Assembly: GCA_963565915.1 (NCBI GenBank) | Contig: OY751487.1 | Location: forward strand, 5,208,001 to 5,272,000 | Source of the DNA: Entoloma clypeatum | Lineage: Eukaryota > Basidiomycota > Agaricomycetes > Agaricales > Entolomataceae | Length of the DNA stretch: 64,000 bases | Direction: 5' to 3' | Shown here: piece by piece, positions 54,027-64,000 of the stretch | How the letters are laid out: each line of letters begins with the position of its first letter | Position numbering within the stretch: the stretch's first letter is position 1 | Notes under the pieces: generated by a model | Database searches by the model: none | Seen by the model: only the letters and a program-made list of their open reading frames with translations | Told to the model about the DNA's origin: nothing | Translations under genes and position numbers: made by a program

Positions 54027-55598
54027 AGGGGTGTAGATATCAGCCATGTTACCTCCAAGACCCCCATGATGAACGAGATTGTAGATGGCTGACTTGATAA
54101 CATATTGAAGGCCTGTAAGACGAGCCACTATATAATGCAAATCAGTCATATAAAAATCTATTGAAAAGCACAAAGAACAGACTGCTCACATGCATAGACA
54201 TCATCCCCCGTCCAGAAATCATTCAAAAAAAAACCATTGAACAGTGAACCATTGAAGTTTACAACATTAGATGTGTTGGCTGAATCGACAAGTGACCCCA
54301 ATGGCTGTAAGTCATCAGCCTGACTGGCATTCACGAAAGTCACATCAAGAATGGCCTGCAATGTCAAATCATGTGTGAGGCTGGCCTAGCCGACTTTTGC
54401 GTATGGTGTACAGAGCACGGAGCTAACATTTGGGGTTTGCGTGTGCTCAGGCTGTGGCATGAATATCCAGAATGCGAGCGATTGGAGAGAGGGAGGCAGT
54501 GAAATGCCCACGGAGCAGTTGACAGACTGTATGTCCCACTGATCGCAACATGTGTTACCTACACTGCAAACCGAAGTGTTTAGGAAGAGCATGCAGCAGG
54601 ACTAATAACAACTTACTCAACCTCCCAGCTATACCCACACTGAGATACATCCCCTCATGCGTTGATCCACCATTTCGCAAATATGGAGTTGGAACCTTCC
54701 ATCGACGAAATGTTGAGAGAGGTGGTCTCACATTCCAAGAATGTCTGCAAAACCGACGTAGAGAACATTATCGTCCCAGATGATTGTCCCGTGGCACTGT
54801 TGACTGGCGGTGGCAGCTCATCCTCGTTGACAATAAAATACCCCCCAGCCACCCATCCTCCCATAGCAGAGGTGTACTGATACAGTGTGGTTGAGCCACT
54901 GATCCTGCCAAGCTTGTAGATCGCCGCGGTGGATACAGCAGCATCGTAAAATCCAGCCAAAGACTGATATCCATTCTGCAGATGCAGCGTTTGAAATGGC
55001 TGAACTCCCACTTGGTATTGGTGGGTTGAGAATTGAAGATTGAGCAAGTTGGACGTGAGCGGAGATATGGGTAGCGTGAGTAGTGCCATGATAGAACTAT
55101 CTCGGATTGTGTCAAGTGGACACAGAGAAAGATGAAACAACGCATGTTACTACTACGAGTCAGTGCCAATTCCTAAAGGTGACAAAAGGTGCGAGAGGGC
55201 CGAAGAGTCCAGGATAATCAAGCAGTAGACTTTTGTGTGCAGGTGCATTCCCCTGGGCGAGGACAAGCCAGGGTTGAACTCGCTGCATGCTGAAATCCAG
55301 GGAAGCGACAGTCAAGTTGACAGCTCTGGCGATAAAGCTGAGTATGACCTTCGTGATGAAGTGGATTACTGTCTGGTTCCAGTTGCTGAGTCCTGAGTGT
55401 ATTAGCAGAAAAGAGAGGTCAGCTATGCTGTGAAACCTGCTCATTCGGGGATCCCGCACCAGCTCGACTGTGTCTCCAGTAAGAATCAACGACGAACTGC
55501 AATACCTCAACTCCAATCATAAGGAGGAGGCTAAGGACAACAAAGCCCAATACAACCGGTGCACGAAGGATGAACGGCCAGGTACTAGTCTGAGCCAT
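54027..55598 (-). pseudogene. 5' part of a membrane-protein gene (DUF3433-like), interrupted by W
   Basis: Exon 1 (55598-55460) encodes MAQTSTWPFILRAPVVLGF and a first membrane helix (VVLSLLLMIGVEVLQFV). An intron (GTGCGG, 55459-55393, CAG) joins in frame to GLSNWNQTVIHFITKVILSF and RVQPWLVLAQGNAPAHKSLL LDYPG, the region that suggests DUF3433. Further pieces encode a predicted outside domain with cysteines (NTSVCSVGNTCCDQWD) and NQ-glycosylation-type sites, then IKSAIYNLVHHGGLGGN before the W insertion. In-frame stops occur after FRNWH (55160) and near 54383, so the gene was probably already damaged, unless splicing removes them. It is likely a multi-pass membrane protein of unknown function. 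Confidence 0.5.
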
Positions 55599-55601
55599 GA
55601 G

Positions 55602-56280
55602 TTAGATGAGAAATGAGGAGACCCCCACAGTATCGCTGGGGCCATTAAAGCTGAATCGCTGAAGCCTTAAACGGGTTGTTAGCTTGTGTGCAAACAAAGC
55701 AAAACACAGTGTCATTTTACCTGTCGCGCAGGCTGTCAACATACTGTCCAGTGTCAACGCGCTGTGTATATCAATGCTGCAACCCATCAACCCAATTCCA
55801 GAGCCCATAGCCACCCTTGAGCCTCACGATATAAGGGAAATCTGTTTCGCGATTCCTGTTCCCTCCGACATTGAGGTGGCCAGCGGCGATGTACAAGGCC
55901 AGATAATACGCGTTACTTTACGCCATCCTCGACTTGCCGATCACATTATCACTGGATAACAACAACAGGCACCGCCACTTTGCCGTCATCAGCGCTCGGA
56001 TTGTTATCCTTGGAAAGGGAACTTTGAGGCGTGCGGTAAGGTCTGTTCTTCTCTTACCAGGTATTGTGTCACGAGAGAGTGCTGAGTATGCAAGTAAGGA
56101 ACCTCCACCATCCCGGTTGTGAGTGAGTTCGCCGAACAGTACCACCCATGAAGATGTAAGTAAGTGTACCATCTTCAATTTTGAAACCGGCCCCACCTGC
56201 AACTCATCATATTCAGTGGGTCGGGAATAGGTCGGGGAGTACCTTACTACTCTCCTGCCACGTGTTCACGAAGTCGGTGG
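55602..56280. other. unassigned stretch
   Basis: Upstream of the membrane-protein gene. Frames of 60-95 codons are open on both strands and none shows a recognised domain. Promoter elements for the minus-strand gene are expected here but not identified. Confidence 0.45.
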
Positions 56281-56283
56281 GGC

Positions 56284-57234
56284 TTATACTACTATATTGC
56301 TGCAAGCAACGGTGGCGTCGTTCAAGGAGACTTGGAGAATGGTGGATCTGATCAGGTTCGCTGCAGAAGCGCGAGGAAAGTCCCACTTGGTTTCAAGGGC
56401 GAGACAGCAGCCTCCACCGTGAGTCGCCTTCATGCCACAGACAAAGGCAGATAGTGCGGCGTAAGTTCTTTCAGCGATTTTCATATCCTGATTCTGATAG
56501 CACTGCGTGATATATATCAAATATTTGAAATGAACGTGGATGACCTCGACGAAGAGGTGGAGTTGGTCAAAAGAGCCTTCAATGTGATATGCAAAGACTG
56601 AGGGAAGAGGTATGCTCACCTCGCATGTCAGCTTGCCTCTCTAATTTACAACCTGCACTGTCTCCCTTCTCCCCAGTTGGAACCAGATTTTTTTCATTCA
56701 AAGTCAATACCTGTGCATACTGCTGGCTTCGATCGTCGGGGACAAAGTCTTGAGCATGGAAGAGAGGGAACGCACCCAGTCAGCGACCTCGTCATCCTCT
56801 AGCGTTAGAGTCTATCCTCCAGACCTCCATCGTCTGTTTTGGGAAATGGTAATGAATATCAAGTGTAGTACATCAATCCTGTCATGTGGGAGATGAAGCG
56901 TTTTGAGAATGCTCTGGATGACTCAATCAAACATGGATTGCATCATATTGAGGCTGGCGAAGCAAAAGGGGAGTCTGACCCATTGGAAGATGCCTTGTTA
57001 GATCTCTGTCCGAGCAAGGGGTTCGAGAGGGTGATGAGGCAAACTCTAATGATTGCAAGCACAAAAGGTCCTCACCAGCTCTATGTCGAAGTAACCTGCG
57101 CCAGAGACTGGACCATATGTCCAATGTTCACTCACTCGAAAGACTGCATTGACGGCGCCAGGCTCGTCGCCACTTTCTGATCCACAGGTTTGTATGCTTT
57201 CATCTGTTCCGTCACTCTGTAAACCGAGAAACAT
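56284..57234 (-). CDS. possible multi-exon gene of unknown function
   Basis: Protein-like pieces on the minus strand include SEHWTYGPVSGAGYFDIELV (near 57080-57130), EDDEVADWVRSLPFSMLKTL (near 56740-56790) and, in the last open frame, FDQLHLFVEVIHVHFKYLIY and ERTYAALSAFVCGMKATHGG. Introns would be needed to connect them and I could not settle the splice sites. No domain is recognised. It could be a real hypothetical gene or a decayed one. Confidence 0.3.
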
Positions 57235-57239
57235 GTTGA

Positions 57240-58066
57240 CTCCAAGTCTGAGAAGGCAGAAGACCCTCTCTCACCTCCCAGAACCCCTTCCTCAGATGCC
57301 CTTCCCCAAGGGCGTCAAACCACCAACACAAACAGCTCCAACGGAGTCTCACACGTGATGCACATAGTGCCCCGGGTCCCATTGAACGTCTCCATCCGCT
57401 TCAGCGACTCTCAGTCTGCGTGGACAACCTCCAGCGCAGAAGGATGACGCTATTGAGAGAGAATGAGAACAAACCTCCATCGTTTCCACCCCACAAATCC
57501 TTCTCCACCCGCACTCCATTCATCAATCCACCCTGCCCCTCTACTCCCTCCACCACACCATGGTTATACCCGCCCCGACTCCCATTCCCACTGGCCCCGA
57601 CCTAGTCTTGCCCTGACACCCTGCCCACTTGTCCGGATTCAGCATCCCCCCCAACGGGTAGGGGTAGCACCGGCGTCAAGGCACAAGGACATTGGGCTTG
57701 ACTTGTGCAGGAGGAGAGGAAGCGCGGTTGGGGTGACAATGGGGGAAAGGACAGTTGTTGGGGTTTGGAGAGAACAAGGAGAAGGGAGAGGGTGCGGGAT
57801 ATCCAGAACTCGAAAGCTGTGGGTGCGACTTGTAAGTTAGAGAGGTGAGATAACAGGCAAGGTGGATGTACCTCCAATTTTACATATTACATGAAAGGTT
57901 CTTCTGACCAACTCCACCTCTTCCTAGAGGTACTCGTCCATGCTATTTGCTATCTTTTATCCTTGATAAAACAGGCTAGTCCTCCTTCTCCGTCGAAGCC
58001 ACCATCTGCGTCTTGCCACTCTTGAAACTAATGCTATCGCTGCTGAATGTTCTCGCGCCACATCAG
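57240..58066. other. unassigned stretch
   Basis: CT-rich sequence (57470-57660) gives low-complexity proline-rich frames on both strands. No gene or repeat family recognised. Confidence 0.45.
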
Positions 58067-58078
58067 CATTTCGGCACT

Positions 58079-58200
58079 TTCAGCTTATAGCATCTTACAG
58101 CTTATGAAAGCAACTTACAGCTTATGAAAAGCATCTTACAGCTTATGAAAGCAGCTTACAGCTTATAAAAAGCAGCTTTTAGCAGCTTCAACTTATAGAA
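58079..58200 (+). repeat. subterminal tandem repeat, CAGCTTATGAAAGCA unit
   Basis: About 24-bp units with CTTACAGCTTATGAAA as core repeat at least five times near the left end of the TIR element. Confidence 0.75.
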
Positions 58201-58789
58201 AACATCTTTAATCAGCTTTGTCTCAGAGCAGCTTCGGAACAACATCTTGAATTATTCAGCAAAAATGTTCACAAGCTGGAATAAAAACATTTTTATGTAG
58301 AAAAATTGTAACATTGTGATAACATTAGTATTATATATAATACATCCTCACAAGTGGAAAAAAAGGGAGTGTGTTGCGACAAGGACATCATAACTCATAT
58401 AAAAACAAAGGGGCCCTCATCCAAAAGACAGGCGAAGCACAATCCCTCACTTCCCGTATACATGCTCCCAGCACCGTGACACTCATCACACATATCCGGC
58501 CATACACCTCCTTCCTCGCACCCCCGTACCCCGTGCTCCTCAAGAGTCTGTTCGCGTTGTTGTGTCGCAGAAACTGGGTGTACGTGGTTTGTGGCAGTGT
58601 GGGTGCATGGCTGTGGGTGGTGTGAGGTGCGACGGGGGAAGGTCTGTTGATGTTGGAATGTTCGGACGTTGCCGTGACACATGACACATGACATGTCATG
58701 GCAACTTCCATTGCACAACAGCAATGGTAATGATCCAAGGTTTGTCTTCTTCCCCTCCCATCTGTCATTCCACAACTGCCATGCTCTCT

Positions 58790-59530
58790 TCTCCCAATGG
58801 CCTCCCTTTCTGCCCAACGGCTCCCCTCGTGCCCAACGGCCATGCTTCATGTCCAACGGCCCTCTTTTCATGCCCAACGGCCGTCCCTCGCGCCCAACTT
58901 GCTGCGTCTCATTCCCAATGGCCTTGCTTTGTGCCCAACAGCCATCCCTTCGCGCCCAATGGCTCCCTTCGTGTCCAATGGCCCTCCTTTCGCACCCAAT
59001 GGCCTTGGTGCCTAACGGCCTCTCTTGGTGCCCAATGGCTGCGTCTCGTGCCCGACGCCTGTCCCTTCACGCCCAACGGACTTACTTTGTGCCCAACGGC
59101 TCCCTTCGTGTCCAATGGCCCCCTTTCGCTCCCGACAGCCGTCCCTCGCACCCAACAGCCTTGCTTTGTGCCCAACGGCTCCCTTCATGTCCAACGGCCT
59201 TGCTTTGTGCCCAACGTTCATGTCCAACGGCCCTCCTTTCGCATCCAACAGCCTTACTTCGTGCCCAACGGCTCTCTCTCGTGCCCAACGGCCTCCACCC
59301 ATGCCCAACAACTGCTGCTCCGCACCAAGAGCTGTGTCTCTCATGTCCAATGGATCTCTCTCATGCCCAATGGATCATGCCCAACACTCTCTACTCATGC
59401 CCAACGGCCTTCCCTCGCACCCAACAACTGCCTCTCTGCGCCCAAGCCGTGCCCAAGCCATGTCTCTCATACCCAACAGTTCTCTCTTGCCAACCCAACA
59501 GCCTCCACTCGCGCCCAGTGGCCGCCTCAA
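58790..59530 (+). repeat. minisatellite array, TGCCCAACGGCC unit (largest copy)
   Basis: About 740 bp of 20-21-bp units (GTGCCCAACGGCCTTCCTTCG-like). Two overlapping frames of 284 and 290 codons stay open, a side effect of the repeat. Same family as 16600-17165 and 18540-19620. Confidence 0.88.
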
Positions 59531-60041
59531 CGTAGTTTCACCAAGGGGCTGGTGTTCTAGGAACTGGCCAGGGTAGTGTAGGTTATAGCCCATGCAGGGA
59601 ATGTAGTTGTGTTCGTTTGTATATCATTGTATCAGATACCCTGAATATATGATATTTTCATTTTTGAACAATGATTTCTGAACTGAACTGTCATTCTCAA
59701 GATGAGAAATAAGTGGTCAAAGCATCTTGTACAAGCTGATTTAAGATGCTCATTAAGATGCTTACCAGCTTGTACAAGCTAGGTGACATAGCTTGTACAA
59801 GCTGCAGCAGCTTGAGCAGCTGTATAAGCAGAATGTGCCCAAATGCTAATGCAAGGCAGCGAGTATGACGCACTCACAACCTCATGAGCGATACGTTCAG
59901 TGAATGAATTAACGACCTGGTATACCAGAGCAACGACTTGCACAGCACGGGTATTGTGTTCTTCGATAAGATAAAAATTAGACAATGCAACCTCCGGCGG
60001 GGACTCACGTAAAGTTCGCCAGCGGATCCCAAGTCCCCTGC

Positions 60042-60933
60042 TCATAAAAGATCTCCCGTTCCTCTACCCACACTTTTCCCATCTCCAGTCAGCCATGCTC
60101 TTCTCTTGCCCATGACCCATTGCGAACCACACCTCCCAACTACCTTCTGCTGCTGCCCACATGCCACCTGCGTCTCCCTTCCCATCAGCACCATCGAAAG
60201 CAGCGGGATTGTCAAACCTGTCCATGGCCGTATGTAGGGACATTTAAAATAAATCACACTGTCATATCTTTTACTTATCGGCCTGACTCGGCACCCTCTT
60301 ACAAACTTACTATGTCTAATGTCTACTTTCGCAACCTTTGCTGGTAATTGATGGTAGGTGGTACCTGTGATGAGCTTCATTACGGTGCGGTTTCTTGACG
60401 AGGTGGAAGGAGTGAGGAAGTCAGACAACGCAGACAGAACAAGGTTTGATACGGAGCACGGCGGCGACGGGATTCAAGAGGTTATGGGCACGCAGATATG
60501 CGTCTTCCCCTCTGACGGCCCAGGAGCGGACGTAACCGTGAATATAGTACTTTATGTTAATGCCCGACGAGTACGCATTTCAAGCCAAGGAACGTACTGT
60601 GGAGTTTTTCAAGGTGAGGTGTCTTCCAGCCCCCCCCCGTCTCCCCTCCCCTCCCCCCGCCCTCTCCAAACCTCGGAATACAGCGCCAAAATTCCCTGTG
60701 TCCCTCCCTGCATCGACATCCTGACCGTGCTTCCTCTCCTCCGAGAAACTCGCACCGGTCAAGCGCGTTGTCCTCGCCTCATTACTGGTGGAACCACTGC
60801 CAGTCACGATTGTCCCGCGGACAGTGGAGACGGTTGACAGAACGATCGCGACAGACTGGGTGAGGGATCGCTGTGAATGGGAGTCAAGTGGGAGTGGGAC
60901 TAGCGGGTATAATCGGGGTAGGGAAAGAAACAA
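60042..60933 (-). other. possible gene fragments, unidentified
   Basis: Minus-strand pieces TTYHQLPAKVAKVDIRHSKF and TRLTGASFSEERKHGQDVDA, and a plus-strand piece FITVRFLDEVEGVRK...VNARRVRISSQGTYC (60367-60600), are each protein-like, so the coding strand cannot be decided. A C/G-rich tract (60630-60662) is low complexity. Confidence 0.2.
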
Positions 60934-61079
60934 TGGTTTTTCAAATTGAAGCCGAGCCTCGGCTCCAACCGTTTAGTAACCGTATACCCACCAGAGGTCA
61001 TATATACGGTTACGGTTGGATAAACTGTTTAACTATCTATATATGTATAATAAACAGTATATATACATGATATATATAG

Positions 61080-64000
61080 TTATGTTTTCCTATTTTCTCC
61101 ATGCTTCCGCCGTAATTCTTTTGGCGGCTCCATGTCAAATAGCCCACTCCGTATCCAAGTCTTAGTGAGGAGAGCCATGGTAATAGTCCCCTCCTTCAAC
61201 GAGCTTCATAGGTTACCACAGATGTGATGTGATTTGGAGAAAACCCGTTCGACAGCAACACTAGTTGCAGGGATCGCAAGGTAGTCCCTCGCCATTCTTG
61301 CAATAACTGGAAACTCAACCGCATGCACCTGACCAGCTTGTTCAGTTACAAAACAAAAACTGATGAAAAACAACGAACCTTCCACCACAAAAGCGAATTC
61401 AACAATACATCTTCTGCTGATGGTTCACAACCCTGATCTCCTGGTGCTGCCTCAAAGTTGAAATATCGGGTTAATTCATCATTGAGAGCTTCATGTGGGG
61501 TCCACTTTGAAGTTGTTGCAGTCATGGCAACAGCTGGCCATTGGAATGAGCAAGCGCTCGCGAGGAATGAGGGAGCTTTTGTGACTGGCTTCGAAACTAG
61601 TTTAGGAATAGCAGGGACTGGTGGCGGTTCCAGCTGTGTTTCGAGGTAGGACTTCGCAACAAATTTGAATATTACCTCAGCCTTTCTGATAGCCTCCTGA
61701 GCATCATGTTCGTCATCAGATTCACTGGTGGTGGCGAACCAATGACTACGGAGACATGGGTGGAGGACTGTATGATGATGGGTTAGCAAAATCGGACAGG
61801 GCGAGAAAAAGAAATAACGTACTTGTCCCGATAACATACGAATGGTGTGTTTTCGCTGGACCCGAATACTTTTTAAGCTTCTCCAGACCGCATTCGGCAG
61901 CATTTTTTATGTTGAACGAGGATTCCATGGAGCTTGCAACTGCTTCCAGATGTTTTTCCATCTTGTGGTATAGTGGTAGGACAAACGAGATGGTCGGAAC
62001 TTTGCTATTTGACATTTGTAATGTCACCTCCGTAAACGGCTGGAATCGCAGTCAACGATGAATGCTGAACTGCAAAAGCATCGCGTTTCATACCTCCAAA
62101 ATATCTGCAATCTTCCCCAACGTCTCCCACTCATCCTCGCTCAACAGAAGTGCACGAAGTCCTGGCGTTTTGAAAACCCAATCGTCAACCGCCTGCGAAT
62201 ACAAAATATTGAACATCTACAACATAAAGAAACAAAATGGCCCAACCTCTCGGAGGATCTGGGCTCGGCATATCATTGCATGAGTGTAGTACCAGCGTGT
62301 GCGAACATCCCTGACAATGGCTAAGGCTTCCCGCCTATCCTTACACTCTGAATTCCTTCTCGAGTACTTCTCAATCGTGCACTTCCGAAACTTTTGCCGG
62401 CGTTGGGGAGTTGAAACAATCTTAATTGTGATTTGACGTAGCTGGCAAGGGATGATGTGAAGTATATCTTGGGAACAGGCGTAAGCTTACCTTTGCCAAT
62501 GGACTTGCTGTTGCTTTCAGCTTCTCCTCTTCCTCCAGGATGATGTTCTCGTCTTCATCTTCATCCATTTCCTCGGGAAATTGTTCTTCGTCTAGCTCGC
62601 GTTGTTCAGGGTCTGTATCGATGTCAAGGTGCAAGGGTTGTTCTTTGTTGAGCGCGTAATAATCAATGTCATCAGGGTCATCGGCCTCTCCGAGCGCAGC
62701 AAGAATTGCTTGGACGACAAGGTTGACGACGTGACATACACAGCAAATATGTAAATTTGGTGATTCCGGGATCCCGTATTTAGCAAGGCGAATGCGAGCG
62801 ACGGTCTGGATGATCACATCGTTGACAGAGGCATTGTCAGTGGAAACGCTAATGCAGTGCAGATCTCGGTCAGGACCGGGAACAGCATGTCATGTGAGCC
62901 TTTGAAACACTTATCTTGTCGAAGCAACCCATTTTGCATGCACCGTCAACAAACGCCTTCCCACCATACAAACCCTCATGTTCTTTGTCTTCTAACGGTT
63001 TGAAATCGATTACTCGTTCAATGAGTTCCCAGTCTTCATTGATGAAGGAAGCAACAGTGCATGCAATCCCATGCAGCTCATTGAAGATATGTGCCAGTTG
63101 ATTGCGAACAGTGGTATCTGATGGTAACTCATAGTTGACCTTGAGGTATTTGAAAAGCATCTGGAGGGTCGGTGCTTCACCGGTTGTCCAAGGTAGGCTT
63201 TCATCTAGTATCCATGCTGAGAAAATTCGTAGAAACCCTTTATATGTTGTCACGATCGCCGGATTTAATTCGCCTTCCTTCAGGTATGCTTCCATTATCT
63301 TGGCGCTTTGGGTCAGATTCAGTTGCTCCTTGCTCGTTGGCTGATTTTTCTTGTCAGCCTCCTTCGTTCCTTTACAATCGCTTATGTGCCCAGCAAGATT
63401 TTGCATCTTCGGCAGCTTGAGTTCCATATCAAAACTGATATCTTTTCCACTAACCGTCCTTTGGACGCTCCGGGTGCTGTAGCCGCCGTCCGGTAAGCTT
63501 AAGCTTTGACAACAGAATGATGTAACACACCATGCACAGAAGCGACACTTAAACTCCCATCGTTTATTACCCATCCTGTCCTCTACTGGAGTGGGCTCAT
63601 GGAAATGCTGCATACTGGCATTGGATGGGCCACGACATGCAGCTTTGGACTGCTCCCTCGCCTCGACATTCCTCAGCGCAGTTCCCCCATCCGACTCGTC
63701 CCCGGAATCTATATCTCCAGGATTACCGATCTGGGTGCCGGTGCTGTGTGATGACACATTTTTCCTGTTAAGCTTCTTTTGGGGTGGCTGGGCTTGAGAC
63801 TGATCATCCAGATCGCGCTTTCGTTTCTGTTCCTTTTTTTCTTGCTATCAGGCTCTTTAGCATGTCAGATACGATATTCCATCAAGAGCCACTCACGAGC
63901 TTGCGACCGTATTCAGTCTCGCACAACATTTCCTCCCCATCGCTTCCATATATCACTTCTGGCGCCTCCCCATTCAACTCATCACTTTTCTTGGGTGGCT
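61080..64000 (-). CDS. hAT-family transposase, multi-exon, 5' end beyond the window
   Basis: A cut-and-paste transposase read on the minus strand. The first visible exon (PPKKSDELNGEAPEVIYGSD) is joined by a GTGAGT...TAG intron (63896-63845) to a nuclear localisation signal (EQKRKRDLDD). A BED-type zinc finger (KCRFC...HISDC) spans an intron at 63530-63477. The catalytic region includes STDNASVND and HICCVCHVVNLVVQAIL with an acidic insert. The C-terminal dimerisation motif FPVIARMARDYLAIPATSVA followed by VERVFSKSHHICGNL is typical of hAT. At least six short GT-AG introns keep the frame open. One TGA at 61206-61208 (CGA expected) precedes SSLKEGTITMALLTKTWIRS and ends the protein 44 residues early; the old end is at 61080. 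It may be nearly functional. Confidence 0.85.

Larger units (their letters stand above)
58067..59852. mobile_element. TIR element carrying a minisatellite
   Basis: The ends AGCATTTCGGCACTTTCAGC (58067) and, inverted, AGCATTTGGGCACATTCTGC (ending 59852) match. Just inside, AGCTTAT/CAGCTTATGAAAG units repeat at the left (58083-58200) and AGCTTGTACAAGCT palindromes at the right (59720-59800), resembling subterminal transposase-binding repeats. The centre is a minisatellite plus about 400 bp without identified genes. No transposase or target duplication is seen, so the class is unknown. Confidence 0.6.

Noticed and set aside
57463..57877. Gene in the CT-rich stretch
   Set aside because: Both strands are open with proline/serine or leucine-rich low-complexity peptides, as expected from biased composition.
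58681..59560. Two long overlapping open frames (284 and 290 codons) in the minisatellite
   Set aside because: The peptides are direct translations of a 20-bp repeat in two frames; the complement is open as well. No protein domain is present.

Overview
This window looks like a repeat-packed piece of a filamentous basidiomycete genome, probably an agaricomycete. The one clear cellular gene, a plasma-membrane syntaxin of the Sso1 type, is split by six introns of about 50-60 bp, and the transposable elements belong to groups common in basidiomycetes: chromodomain Ty3/gypsy, Ty1/copia, pogo-type Tc1/mariner and hAT. The species itself cannot be read from the sequence.

Layout. 1-2 kb: intergenic DNA, then the syntaxin gene (721-1910). 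2-12 kb: a foldback element with 245-bp inverted repeats, then a dead pogo transposon (3327-11584) that holds a full-length but defective gypsy element, here called X (5242-10434), and a solo LTR. 12-20.5 kb: decayed hAT-type MITEs, a foldback MITE, four solo or partial LTRs, a tRNA-like SINE remnant, an AT-rich dispersed repeat and minisatellite arrays. 20.6-39.9 kb: a broken cellular gene whose halves lie 18.5 kb apart, separated by a TIR element that holds a copia element (20911-38704), whose 3' LTR holds gypsy element Y (21091-34295), which in turn holds gypsy element Z (21667-28237). 40-47 kb: repeats, a solo LTR and two eroded gypsy relics (P inserted into Q). 47.4-55.6 kb: a membrane-protein gene interrupted by a gag-only copia-type element, W (47791-54026). 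55.6-61 kb: unassigned DNA and a TIR element with a large minisatellite. 61-64 kb: a multi-intron hAT transposase gene that runs off the right edge.

The most interesting structure is element Y. On its own (minus) strand it reads LTR-gag-pol-LTR, then 904 bp of the DNA that flanks X, then a second copy of the 3' end of pol and a third LTR, all inside one pair of GATAT target duplications. Subtracting Z, its length is 6629 bp, exactly X (5193) + flank (904) + pol end and LTR (532). This is what retroviral-type transduction predicts: read-through transcription past the 3' LTR of X, a template switch to a second RNA, then integration. X and Y share an RT deletion and in-frame stops, so the machinery must have come from another element.

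Across unrelated elements most in-frame stops are TGA where the family context expects CGA, and LTR pairs differ mainly by C/T and G/A changes at CpG. This fits 5-methylcytosine decay of methylated transposons. Element boundaries were set by direct reading of termini and target duplications; family names rest on motif recognition without database searches.
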